Shown: piece by piece, positions 54,518 through 64,000 of the stretch | Position numbering within the stretch: position 1 is the first letter of the stretch | How the letters are laid out: every line of letters begins with the position of its first letter | From: Brachypterus glaber | Lineage: Eukaryota; Arthropoda; Insecta; Coleoptera; Kateretidae | Length of the DNA: 64,000 nt | Assembly (NCBI GenBank): GCA_958510825.1 | Contig: OY294048.1 | Span: forward strand, 29,353,026 to 29,417,025 | Reading direction: 5' to 3' | Made by a program: the position numbers and the translations under genes | The notes under the pieces: model-generated | What the model was told of the DNA's origin: nothing | Databases searched by the model: none | What the model saw: only the letters and a program-made list of their open reading frames with translations

Positions 54518-54519
54518 TA

Positions 54520-55000
54520 GAATTCAAATGTGTAAAATATACGGGGATTTCTATTTAAAAATCAAAAGGAGGGGTGGTTTCCGGTTAAACCGAAAGCGAA
54601 AAAAAAAATAAGTTACGTAATTCAAAATACTGTCTTACAGATACTCTTTAAATTTTATTCTTTTACCTCTAGGAATAAAAATGTTATGGGGACGAGCCAC
54701 ATTTGAACAAACACCCGGTATATTATAATATGTAGATAGGCTACAATACGTAGAGTACTGCCTGAAAGTGAGAATTTCTCATACTGTAATTATAAAAAGA
54801 TTATATTTTGGTCCGGGATGTAAAAAATATTAATCTAGGTATCCTTTAATCTTAAAATTTATTACTTTGGACGTCTATTAAAATATAAAATCCATTTCTA
54901 CTGGAAAATTTACCATTATCATTTACCATAATGATGAACTAAAGGAATAAAATGCCCATTATCATTACTAAAACAAAAACTTTAAATTAATTGTGAACTC
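54520..55000. other. No gene; lone MITE-type end
   Basis: ACACCCGGTATATT at about 54711 is a MITE-type end without a partner. Otherwise AT-rich. Confidence 0.4.
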
Positions 55001-56459
55001 GCTTAACACGGTTCACCTGGGCGATTTTAAATAAAAATTTCGTGGACCCCTACATTTTTTGGACTAAAACATACCTGATGACATAAGAAATCAATTTCCA
55101 TTTGAAACAAAATCGTAAAAGATACACTTTTTTAGAAAAATAAAAAAACTTTTTTTGAGTAATAGGGTGTGTTAAAAAATTTCGATTTGCGAAATCGAAA
55201 ACGCTCTCTGGCTCAAAAGTTGCTCCTTAGTAAAAAACTGAGGCCACTCAAAAATGAGCCAAATTGATTAATGTTTAGAGGTAGCTCAAAGCACTTAAAC
55301 TTTGAAAAATATCGGTACCTGTTTTTCGGATAAAAAGTGATTGTATATAAAATTAAGGACTTTTGGAGGGTTTCTTTGGTAATATTTAAAAACAATACTA
55401 ATTATGAGAAAACTAAAAAAAATATATTCCCCCTTCCCTTAAGTTAGAAGATAAAAAATCGCCAATTATTTGAAGATTTTGCGAAAATTTATTGAAAATG
55501 GTCATATTTAAAAGGACATAACTTCCTTAGGAATGATTTTTTGACCAATGTCGAATAAACTTTTTCTATGTTTTTAATGTTAAATAACCACTCATTACTA
55601 AAATATTTGTTTTTTGCTTTATATTTTTTATTTTTTTTTATTTTTGGTTCTTTATGCGTAAAAATTTACTTTTAAATGCATTTATCTTTAAAACGGTTAA
55701 ACCTGCGATGTTAAACCACAGAAACTTTTTTGTGTTTTTTACATAAAAAAGTATTCCAACCAAAAAATCAAAAAAAAAAGTACACCGAAAAAAGTTTTAG
55801 GCAAAAAACAGAAAATCACCCGGTTTCTAATCGAAATTAATTATTTTTTCTCAACTTAAGGAAAAAAATTATTTTTTCTGTATAGTCATGTTAACATGTA
55901 TATATGCTTATATACTAATATATAATTTTGCAGATTTTTTATTTAAAACTATTTTTTATGCACTTTTAAAAACTTGCAAAAATAAAATTTTAGCGAAATC
56001 TTCAAATAATTGCCGATTTTTTCATGTTCTAACTTAAGGGGAGGGGGTATATAATTGTTTTAGTTTAGCATTGTTTCTAAATATTACCAAAGAAATCCTC
56101 CAAAATTTCCTCAATTTTTATCGGTATCAGTTTTTATCCGAAAAACAGGTACCGATTTTTTTTTAAGTTTGAGTGCTTTGAGCTACCTCTAAACATTTAT
56201 CGATTTGGCTCATTTTTGAGTGGCCACTGTTTTTTACAACTTTTAAGCCAGAGAGCGTTTTTGATTTTGAAAATCGCGATTTTTTGACACACCTTATTAC
56301 TCAAAAAAACGTTTTTTTATCTGTCTAAAAAAGTGTACCTTTTACGATTTTCTTTCCAATGGGAATTGATTTCTTATGTCATCAGTTATGTTTTAGTCCA
56401 AAAAATGTAGGGGTTCACGAAATTTTTATTTAAAATCGCCCAGGTGAACCGTGTTAAGC
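55001..56459. mobile_element. 1.46-kb foldback element with arms of over 500 bp
   Basis: Begins GCTTAACACGGTTCACCTGG and ends with its exact complement. Further paired blocks run deep inside (TTTTTTGGACTAAAACATA, ATCAATTTCCATTTGAAA, GCCACTCAAAAATGAGCCAA, GAAAAATATCGGTACC, CCCTTAAGTTAGAA, ATCGCCAATTATTTGAAG). The arms occupy almost the whole element with a loop near 55.8 kb. No coding capacity. Confidence 0.8.
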
Positions 56460-57115
56460 TGACGCATATCTTCCTATTTATTACTATACTCTTCGCAACC
56501 TTACAGACAGATTCACAACCAAATCTTCGTAATGATGTGATGATGATCTAACTTTTTCTACAACTGCTTTAGAATGTAAGCAAATACACACACTTTTCAA
56601 ACACAGCATGAATTGATTCTAGCTCTAGATACGGTATGAATATTCCGGATCAAGTGTTAGAATGAGCACATGTAGTGCCATCTCTTGTTTATAAAAGTAA
56701 AGAAAACTGTAGCAAAATTAGCAAAAATATATAAATTTTGCCATAAAATATTGATCAATTTAATGCGATTTAAAGTTTTGCGTTAAAATTACATAAAGTT
56801 TATTAGTTTTTCTTAATATTTGACTAGTTTTTTTATCAATTTAGTTCAAAAAATTAAAACTGCTCCATCTATTGTTAAATATTTAAATCTGATATCTGTC
56901 ACAACAAGCTGACATAACCTTCAATTTTTGCATTATAATTTGTAAATATGTGCTAAAATTAAATAAAAATCTTTTTTAAGTACTGATTTGATAAAATTAT
57001 TAAATAACATTAATTGCTTTATTTAAAAATATGTGTTTTGTTGCATTTACAATGTCGAGTCACAAAAAAACATTGTTTTCAACCTTGTCCGCAGTTTAAA
57101 GCCATACAGTGTTTC
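56460..57115. other. No gene seen
   Basis: AT-rich; nothing recognised. Confidence 0.4.
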
Positions 57116-57183
57116 ATTCCGCGCTCGCGGGACCGTCATACTCGCCTGCCGGCTCGTATGACAAACTTTCCGCTCTCGCGGAA
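57116..57183. repeat. GC-rich palindrome
   Basis: TTCCGCGCTCGCGG/CCGCTCTCGCGGAA and GTCATAC/GTATGAC pair around a CGCCTGCCGG centre. It stands out in AT-rich DNA. Downstream, GTGTAGTCTGTAA (about 57232) and TTACAGACTATAC (about 57339) form a second inverted pair, so both may belong to one element. Confidence 0.55.
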
Positions 57184-57379
57184 TATTGTCTATTCCATAC
57201 TATAGAATATACTATTCTGAGAAAAAAAAACTAGTGTAGTCTGTAACAAGTGTAGAATAGTGCATATTCCAAACGAGTGGATGTTTGTCACCCACGTTCC
57301 ACGAGCGAGAAATAGCCATTCTAGATGCATTACAGACTATACTTTTTCTACGACTGGAGTTTTATGACCTCATTTTTTA

Positions 57380-57903
57380 ATATAAATTATATCATAAACA
57401 AAAGTTTTAATATTAATATAATTTCTTAAATATATTTTTTAAGGTTTTTATTTTTCAATTTTTTTTGCTAAAAAAGCGATTTTTTAGAATATTTTTGTAA
57501 AACTTTATTTATATCATTTAAAATTAGTTTAAAAGTATAATTGATGTATTTGCATCATGAAAAAAACCATTTTTTCAAAAATTGTTTGATTTTTTAAAAG
57601 AAGTGTTGACGAAAATTCTCATTTTTAACCCGATTTTAAACTCCCAAAAAGTCCAAACGAAAAAATAAAAAAGGTATGCGGACAAATAAAGAATTTTATA
57701 AGCTTTAAATGATGTATCACACCCCCCTCCCCTTTCTGTTAAAAAAATCCCCCTTGTCCCCGTCTCGATTGTGCCCCCTAAGCATACCAAATATACACCA
57801 AAAAATTACTTGAGTTATGTTATTTAACTTTTTCAAATTTAAAGTTGCTTTCTTAAGCCGTTCAAAAGTTAAATGGGGATAGCGGACTTTTCACACACTC
57901 TGT
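57380..57903. mobile_element. B-family MITE, decayed copy
   Basis: Retains GATGTATCACACCCCCCTCC and the right arm CCGTTCAAAAGTTAAATGGG. The left end is missing. Confidence 0.55.
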
Positions 57904-57926
57904 ATAATGCCTTATATATAAAATTT

Positions 57927-58124
57927 TGTTTAACCTCGTACTATTCTACTTACTTAAGTCCAGGACTTCTATGGGCTAGTAGTAGAGGAAACCACCGGCT
58001 TATACTGCATTCGCCAAATTTCAATTATTAATTAACTGAAAAAGGCAAATCGGCGCCAATGAGAATCGAACTCACGCTGGTAGGCTTACTATGTACCCGT
58101 GCTAGCCACTACGCTATGCCTCCC
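57927..58124 (-). mobile_element. tRNA-derived SINE, copy 2, with complete head
   Basis: Minus strand: tRNA-like head starting GGGAGGCATAGCGTAGTGGC (box A TAGCGTAGTGG) with box B GAGTTCGATTC, then body and the TACGAGGTTAAAC tail junction shared with copy 1. RNA polymerase III boxes are intact. The tail is short and lacks the clear (AAAC)n of copy 1. Confidence 0.75.
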
Positions 58125-58469
58125 ATATTCTATAGTATATTGCATTTGCCAGTAATTTTTTTTCTAGTGAAGTTTTAACTTGATGGAATTGTATCCCAAT
58201 GTTGGAATATTTTAAATTTTTAAGTCCCCTATAACATTTATGTTTTTAAATGATTTTTTTTTTCAAATTTGGTAGAATACTTTTACACACTGGTCTGGAA
58301 ACAACATTTAGCTCAACTTTCATATAACCCAAGTTTTTTTCATAAATTAATTATTTAGAGCTTTGGCACCCAATTTAAAAAAATCTATCGATGCGTTTTC
58401 GTTTGGACTTTTACTAAAATTAACTTTCCAAACAGGGGCGTAGATAATGGGTGCCTTTTAATTTATCTG
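58125..58469. other. No gene seen
   Basis: CAGGGGCG (58433) and CGCCCCTG form a short inverted pair but lack a matching target duplication. Confidence 0.35.
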
Positions 58470-58589
58470 TTAAAAAAGTCCGCCCCTGGTTAAACATTTA
58501 TTTTTTTTAGGCATAAAATGATAATGTTTCTTGGTTTGATAGAAAAAAATTAAAGGCATATTTTTTTTCAATAACATACTCATACTCCT

Positions 58590-58700
58590 GATGAGATCGT
58601 CTATCATTTCTTGAGGCAAATTTTCCTGTATTAGAACATTTGAATGGACAGCAGTACAATACGTTAGGCAACATAAATTTAGGTCTTCAATACCAACCCA
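58590..58700 (-). pseudogene. Possible Tc1-like transposase C-terminal scrap
   Basis: A minus-strand frame (stop at 58470) reads NVLIQENLPQEMIDDLIRSM. The pattern IPQ-x-I-x-x-LI-x-SM is common at the C-terminus of Tc1-like transposases. The sequence beyond it is hydrophobic and not transposase-like. Weak call. Confidence 0.25.
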
Positions 58701-58862
58701 AAAATAAAATTCCCTAAACATATTATATTTGGATTTTATCACAATGCAAAAAAAAATGTGCATGATTTGCAAAATTATTAAAGAATACATAAAACAGATT
58801 ATTAAAAACAAAAACAAGTACAAAATCTTCACACACAAGGGGGTATTATCAATAACTGTCAA

Positions 58863-59330
58863 ATTAAGGAGTAGGTCATAAGATCCCTAGGAAACTTTAG
58901 ACCTACTGTGTTATAAAAATTTAAAAAAAAATAGTTTTTTACTTAAAAAAAAAAAATATCTTACCTTCATGTAATTTAAAATATAATCTAAAATGTTATT
59001 TTTACCTTACAATATGCATATTTTAATTTTAAAACAATAATAATTATACTTTTATCTCTTTCTGTAGAACCTCTCTCTTTATCTAATCTAAATGGGTGGC
59101 AGTCCATTAGAGCAGCTCTCAATTTTGTACAAAAAAAAAACAATTTTTTGTCTTATGTTTTTAAACAGGCCTCAAAACGCCATTAAGTTTTGCAAAACAA
59201 ACTGTAATTGGCTATCTATTAATTAATTTTTCCTTTTAAGAAATCCAGTTCATGTTGTTTGGAGAAAAAAAATTTGAGAAAAAAATCAAATTTATATCTC
59301 CGTTCCTTTAAATTTTCCGGCGTGTGTATA
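58863..59330. other. No gene seen
   Basis: AT-rich; nothing recognised. Confidence 0.4.
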
Positions 59331-60012
59331 CAGGGTTATTCTTTTAAATGATACACCCCCCGTAACTTTTGAACGGGATGAGATATAAACTTAAAATTTG
59401 GAATGTTTATATCACACAACAAAAACTATCATTTGCAATATCTTTCAATTTTTTATTCGGTTAGGCGGCGCCAAAGGGGCAGTAGGAGACAGTATTTTAA
59501 ATGGCTCCCTAGATCTTGTAATACATCATTTCAAAGAGCATAAAAATCTCTATTTAACTATATAAATATTTATTTTTTAATATTTCCTTTTCTTCAAAAT
59601 TGATGAAATTTTAAATGTTTTGTGGATAAATATTAAACAATTTACACGAAAATAATAAATAATACCTTGTATTCATTATTTGGACCTTTTTGTGCAAAAT
59701 TTTCAAAATTAAATTTTTTAAAATATTGAAAGTTTTATCAATTTTGAAGAAAAAAATCTAGAAAAAAATATTTTAAAATACATGGTTAAATAGGGAATTT
59801 TAAGCTCTTTAAAATGATGTATCACAAGAAATAGGGTGCCATTTAAAATTCTGTCCCCCACTGCCCCCCTAGCGCCGCCTTATAGAATATAAAATTGAAA
59901 AATATGGCAAATGATAGTTTTTGTTGTGTGATATAAATATTTCAAATTTAAAGTTTATATCTCATTCCGTTCAAAAGTTACGGAGGGTGTACCACTTAAA
60001 AGAATAACCCCG
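59331..60012. mobile_element. B-related foldback MITE with CAGGGTTATTC ends
   Basis: Ends CAGGGTTATTCTTTTAAATG and, inverted, CGGGGTTATTCTTTTAAGTG, with TA flanks. Arms of about 230 bp carry GTTACGGAGGG/CCCCCGTAAC and GGCGGCGCCA/GCGCCGCC-type blocks. No coding capacity. Confidence 0.75.
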
Positions 60013-60014
60013 TA

Positions 60015-60756
60015 TACACACGCCGAAATAAGAACAAAACTTAATACTAAGTTTTTTACTTCAGTTAAAAAAAATTCTGTTTTTGACATTTGACCTATAA
60101 CTCAAAAACCAGCAGTCAGATCAAGTTGGGCAAATGTAAGCTTTTGATCATACTAAAAATTCAGATCTTTTGACCGAAAGCCAATGTTCATAAGAAACGT
60201 GCCTTTCTGTTTGTTTATCAACACGTACTATTTGGAAATACTTTTGAGTATTTTAAGGCTCACAATGATTTTATTAATCATACAATGTGGTTTTCACTGA
60301 AAATTTTATTAAAGACTGGCTGATAAAAGGTCTAGACAAATAAACTATTTAAAAGGTAAATCAAGGCATTCGTGGAAAAAGATAATTCAAATAAGAATAT
60401 CGATAAAACAAAATTACAGGTTTCAGTCAAATGCATAGTTTGAGTAAATTATATTTACTGAAATATGTATATATTTATATGTTTTTATTTAAATATTTAT
60501 CTATTCACTTAAGTATATTTACTTAGAATAAATCAATACAAAAAAAATGGGTCATTTACAGAATTAATTAAAATTACACAAATAGAATTGGGGCACTACC
60601 TAAAAACTGGGGTGGTTTCAAGGGGGTGGGACATGAAGGGGTAGTTTTGATTACCTAGTAAAAAAAAGGATTTCTAACTGGATACTAATTTTAATCCTTT
60701 TAAAAAGAATATTTATACTTTTTTTTTAAATCAGCAATATTTAATAAATAAATAAA
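60015..60756. other. No gene seen
   Basis: AT-rich; a block with GGGGTGGTTTCAAGGGGGTG (about 60609) recurs in altered form at about 60955-61005. Confidence 0.4.
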
Positions 60757-60892
60757 CGAAGGGCCTCCAAAAATTGCCGTTGCGCACGGTATTTCACGTG
60801 CACTTGGCGGGGTATTGGTTAAAGTTTTCAACTAGCAATAATCGCACCTCGGATTTACCTCATTGGTTACGATAATGCCTCTGCGCAAAGCT
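60757..60892 (-). ncRNA. U4 snRNA-like sequence, 3' end truncated
   Basis: The minus strand from 60892 follows U4 spliceosomal RNA throughout: 5' end AGCTTTGCGCAG (U6-pairing stem II), the 5' stem-loop ATCGTAACCAATGAGG...CCGAGGTGCGAT, the ATTGCTAGTTGAAAACTTT region, CCAATACCCCGCC, a central stem-loop and the Sm site AATTTTTGG. The central stem (GTGCACG/CGTGCGC) differs from the textbook sequence but still pairs, suggesting covariation. After the Sm site only half of the terminal hairpin remains (AGGCCCTTCG, then TTTA repeats). I see no insect-type PSE upstream. Best read as a diverged copy, probably a pseudogene. Confidence 0.75.
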
Positions 60893-61580
60893 ATATTTAT
60901 TAACATTATTGATTTTAAGAAGGCTAGTATTTTTATAACCTAAGATAAAAAAGTGGGGGTGCCTATTAAAAACCTGAGGTAGTTCAGGGGGTGAGATATA
61001 AAGGGGTGTATGTGTATAGGTAAAAAAATAAATGCGCTAGAATAATATCATATGGTAGTTTCGAATTTCCCAAAGTCGCCAAAAAACGTCATAGATTGGA
61101 TACAAATGTGTTTCATGAAAATTGAAATAAAAAGGTTGTACCTATCCCTTCAAAACACCACTATATATTCGAACCGGTGACCTCTGCATTAAAAAACGAA
61201 CGCACTTCGCCTTAGAACATTCATGCTTAATTTTAACACTGTGTGTATATATTTTTTAAATTAAAAAAAAATATTATAACATTTTTGTTTTAATTAAAAA
61301 TGTCGTAAATATATTGTCGTCCAATAAAACAGCCCCACAAAATAAAAAAAGCCCGGAGTTCTAATGAAGACTATGGATTTTTTGAAGCTGAAACCGTATC
61401 TGATATTTAAAAGAGTCGTGGACTCTCAAAATCTTGAGCACAAAATGTTTTTTTTTTGTACGCATTCGAGCCAAAATAAAAAAAATCCGCGTGATTTCAA
61501 AAAAAATATATATAGGAAATATATGAAAATATTGCTAAATAAAAATTATTCATTTAACCAGAATTTTTTCTGAAGTTTTT
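60893..61580. other. Repeat H scrap and tRNA-like scrap, no gene
   Basis: 61036-61120 is an H end fragment (CTAGAATAATATCATATGGT; AATTTCCCAAAGTCG). About 61150-61230 on the minus strand holds a tRNA-like GTTCTAAGGCG and GGTCACCGGTTCGAA spaced as boxes A and B, too degraded to name. Confidence 0.45.
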
Positions 61581-61759
61581 TTTTTAGCGATTTAAATAAT
61601 ATTGACAATAAAAGACCTCCCTGTTATAAAATCACACGCACATTGGCAAAATATTATCATAAAGCTGGTGAAAAATTTTACCACTGTGCGTGTGATTTTA
61701 AAATAAATTAGGAATGAGGGAGATCTTCTATTGTCAAAATTGTTTAAATCGCTAAAAAA
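61581..61759. mobile_element. Hairpin MITE
   Basis: Arms TTTTTAGCGATTTAAATAAT and its inverse ending AAATCGCTAAAAA enclose paired AAAATCACACGCAC/GTGCGTGTGATTTT. About 180 bp, one of the cleanest hairpins here. Confidence 0.75.
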
Positions 61760-62178
61760 CTTGAGAAAAACATTTGGTCAAGGGTACCAGATAATTTTAT
61801 GATATATCTACGCACCTGTCAAAACTACAGTTCAAGGCCATATTTTGCTAACTTTTTAACAAGACCAATTGGCCCACCTATCAGAAAGTTAGTGCAAAGT
61901 TATATTGTCTAAGGTTAGTAAGGTAAATGAAAGGTTTATGAAAGGGAAAGGGAGGGCCGATGAGTGGGGAAAGCTGAAGTGTAGTTCGTTTTCAGTATTT
62001 TGTTCATTCATTAGATCAGTGTCAGGCTATATCGATGCCATTGACCACTGAGCTAAATCTCCCATAAAAGTTTACAACCTTTTTTGCATTTCACATATTT
62101 TGCTATAAGGTTATTCGTTTCCAAGATATAGAAGAAGATTAGTTCATGAAAATAAACCTTTTAAAAGGTTATTGCAAA
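61760..62178. other. No gene; tRNA-like head near 62021-62066
   Basis: The minus strand from about 62066 reads GGGAGATTTAGCTCAGTGGT, like a tRNA 5' half with box A. No box B is seen at the expected distance, so only a scrap or SINE piece. Otherwise nothing. Confidence 0.4.
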
Positions 62179-62351
62179 CAGGGCCGGATTTGGGGGGAAG
62201 AGGGAGGATTCCCCGGGGCCCGGGCTCCCGAGGCCGCCCTGCTACGAACATTTTCCGTTTTCTGACATGGGTAAAGCTTTTTTTTTTTCAGAGGCGAGGG
62301 GGGCCGGAAATAAAGTTTCCTCGGGGCCCGGACTGGCTCTCTCCAGCCCTG
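62179..62351. mobile_element. hAT-type MITE, 173 bp, GC-rich
   Basis: Ends CAGGGCCGGA and, inverted, CAGGGCTGGA. The flanking 8-mers ATTGCAAA (62171-62178) and ATTGCAAC (62352-62359) match at seven of eight bases, as an hAT-type duplication. Two GGGGCCCGG-rich arms around a T-run. The open frames over it are artefacts of its GC content. Confidence 0.75.
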
Positions 62352-64000
62352 ATTGCAACAAAGCAATTCATCATATCAGCCAAGGGTGTGACCCCGCCAG
62401 TTTTGTTCGGGGAACTAGGAACTATAAGATATCAAAATTTTAACCAAACCCGCGAAGACATTTGTCAGTTATTTTTAAATATAAATGCTTTAAAATAACT
62501 GAATATAACTGAATAATAAGCTTTAAATTTCGAAAAACTATAATGTTATAGGATAGCACAAAATCCATAAAATAATTTATTTTAATTAAAAGCAAAAATT
62601 AGATTGAAATATTTTGTTAATAAATTTTTAAAACTTTGTCTATATACGTAAAAAATTTTAAGTTGCAATTTACATACATTTTTTATAGTTTAGTATTTTA
62701 AATAAACTTGTAACTAAATTAAATAGCTACGAACTAAAGTTCTATTAACATTAAAATGAAACATCTCCTTTGAATTATTTTATTCCTCAATTGATAATAT
62801 TATTTTAATTAAAAGAGAAAATTACATTTAAATACAATATTTAAATTAATTTGTGAAACTTTATATTTAGTTTATACACGTTCAGTTAGTAAAGTTGTAA
62901 TCCTTTCAAAACTCTTGTCAATTATGCATTCATTAGACGTGAATAAATTCGTTCTTAAAAAACTATATCTAAACGTTTTCGCTCTTACAAAGTTTCTAGG
63001 GTGCATTCTCGAATTAGAAGTAACAGGTCAAGGCCTCCTGGAAATTAGAAAAATAAAACATTTAGATTTAAAATTACCATTTATTAAAAAAAAAAATTGG
63101 TGAACTTGTTTGGATATTGTTTTATTACAACGTATAAAAGCATACAGTTTATATTTGTAAACTATTGTAAAAAACCATTCACTTGGTTAAAATACCTCAA
63201 CTGAGGTTTCCATCAATGACTTTAATTAAACATTAAATAAAGTTAAAAGTATCACTTATCCGTCTGGGAGTGCAATTTACTGAACGTTGCAAAGCGGAGT
63301 TCAGCCAAACATTCAAGTGTAAAAAATATACTTTCCACAATTTTTTCTACGAGCGGGAGGAAAGTAGTGGTAATATTTTATAATGTGAAAGCTCGCGGAA
63401 CCCATGCGCATCTGCTTTAAACCTGCCCAACGCCAAGCCGTTGGTATTTTTGCGCAAGCATTTCGCGGACTTTCTCATCGTGAAGTATTACATGCATAAA
63501 ATGATAATTATAAACAATTTTAACTATTTTTTCTATAATATATTTATTTATTTATTATTTATTTGCATTATAAAGGTTTATAGGTGATGCCAACATATTT
63601 TTACTGGTAGTAACTATAATTTTAATTACTTCTAATGGCCGATTTAATATTAGGCTGGTAAATGTAATAGAATTATAAAATATTTGTTAACTGAGCAAAC
63701 CAATCAAAGATTTCAACTTCGAAAGACTAAAAACTAAAGATATAACAGGGATTTTACGATCATATTAATAATTTAGATACTACTACGTAATCATAAAAGT
63801 TATAGAAAAATAGTTTTTTTTTTAAGTGGCTTAAATCAAATCTGGTAATAAAAACTTTTAACCCCATACTCCGGATCCCCGGGGGAAATTAATTTTTTTT
63901 TGTATGAAAATTTGGCATGTGTAAATAAAAATGAGAATAATAAAATTGGAATACCACCCCAGCTGGGGTCAATATTTTTAAATTTGAGTGCACCGCTTCT
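62352..64000. other. No gene seen
   Basis: About 1.65 kb, AT-rich. A short frame with an ATG at about 62924 (HSLDVNKFVLKK...) has no supporting features. A less AT-rich patch at 63270-63480 has no open frame or RNA signature that I can name. Confidence 0.35.

Noticed and set aside
62172..62498. 108-codon frame over the GC-rich island
   Set aside because: It lies on the hAT-type MITE and is open because of base composition.
62915..63103. 62-codon plus-strand frame
   Set aside because: Starts at TTG, ends in poly-lysine and has no recognisable feature.
63873..63883. GGATCCCCGGG resembles a cloning-vector polylinker
   Set aside because: Only 11 bases agree and the flanks do not continue as a polylinker; treated as coincidence.

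Overview
The window is strongly AT-rich, intron-like or intergenic DNA from an animal genome, most likely an insect. The evidence is one intact BEL/Pao LTR retrotransposon whose primer-binding site matches tRNA-Tyr, tRNA-derived SINEs, a U4-like snRNA sequence, and a dense crowd of TA-, TTAA- and 8-bp-target MITEs. I cannot name the order or species from sequence alone.

Layout. 1-15.7 kb: dispersed repeats (labelled here A, B, D, E, H and so on), many nested in one another; two hammerhead-ribozyme-like motifs in a 330-bp-spaced direct repeat (7.9-8.5 kb); and a broken transposon-like element with an unrecognised multi-exon protein (14.8-15.75 kb). 16-35 kb: long foldback elements, a cluster of CAGTGCGGTCC-type MITEs, an element full of 14-bp repeats, and a tandem dimer of repeat A. 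36.17-42.84 kb: a complete BEL/Pao element on the minus strand with LTRs that look identical and a 5-bp target duplication. 42.9-51 kb: MITEs, a SINE inserted beside a LINE reverse-transcriptase scrap, and a 200-N assembly gap. 51.4-52.9 kb: two host-exon candidates, one split by a TA-flanked element. 53-64 kb: foldbacks, a second SINE, a U4-like snRNA sequence and a hAT-type MITE.

Only the BEL/Pao polyprotein is a confident full-length protein gene. Everything else coding is a fragment, an isolated exon candidate or a relic. The host exons, if real, imply very large introns filled with transposons. The most unusual feature is the pair of hammerhead motifs. Their spacing suggests a small self-cleaving tandem retroelement (retrozyme-like or Penelope-associated), but this rests on structure drawn by eye. 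Repeat boundaries were also aligned by eye and are approximate by a few to tens of bases unless a target duplication is stated.
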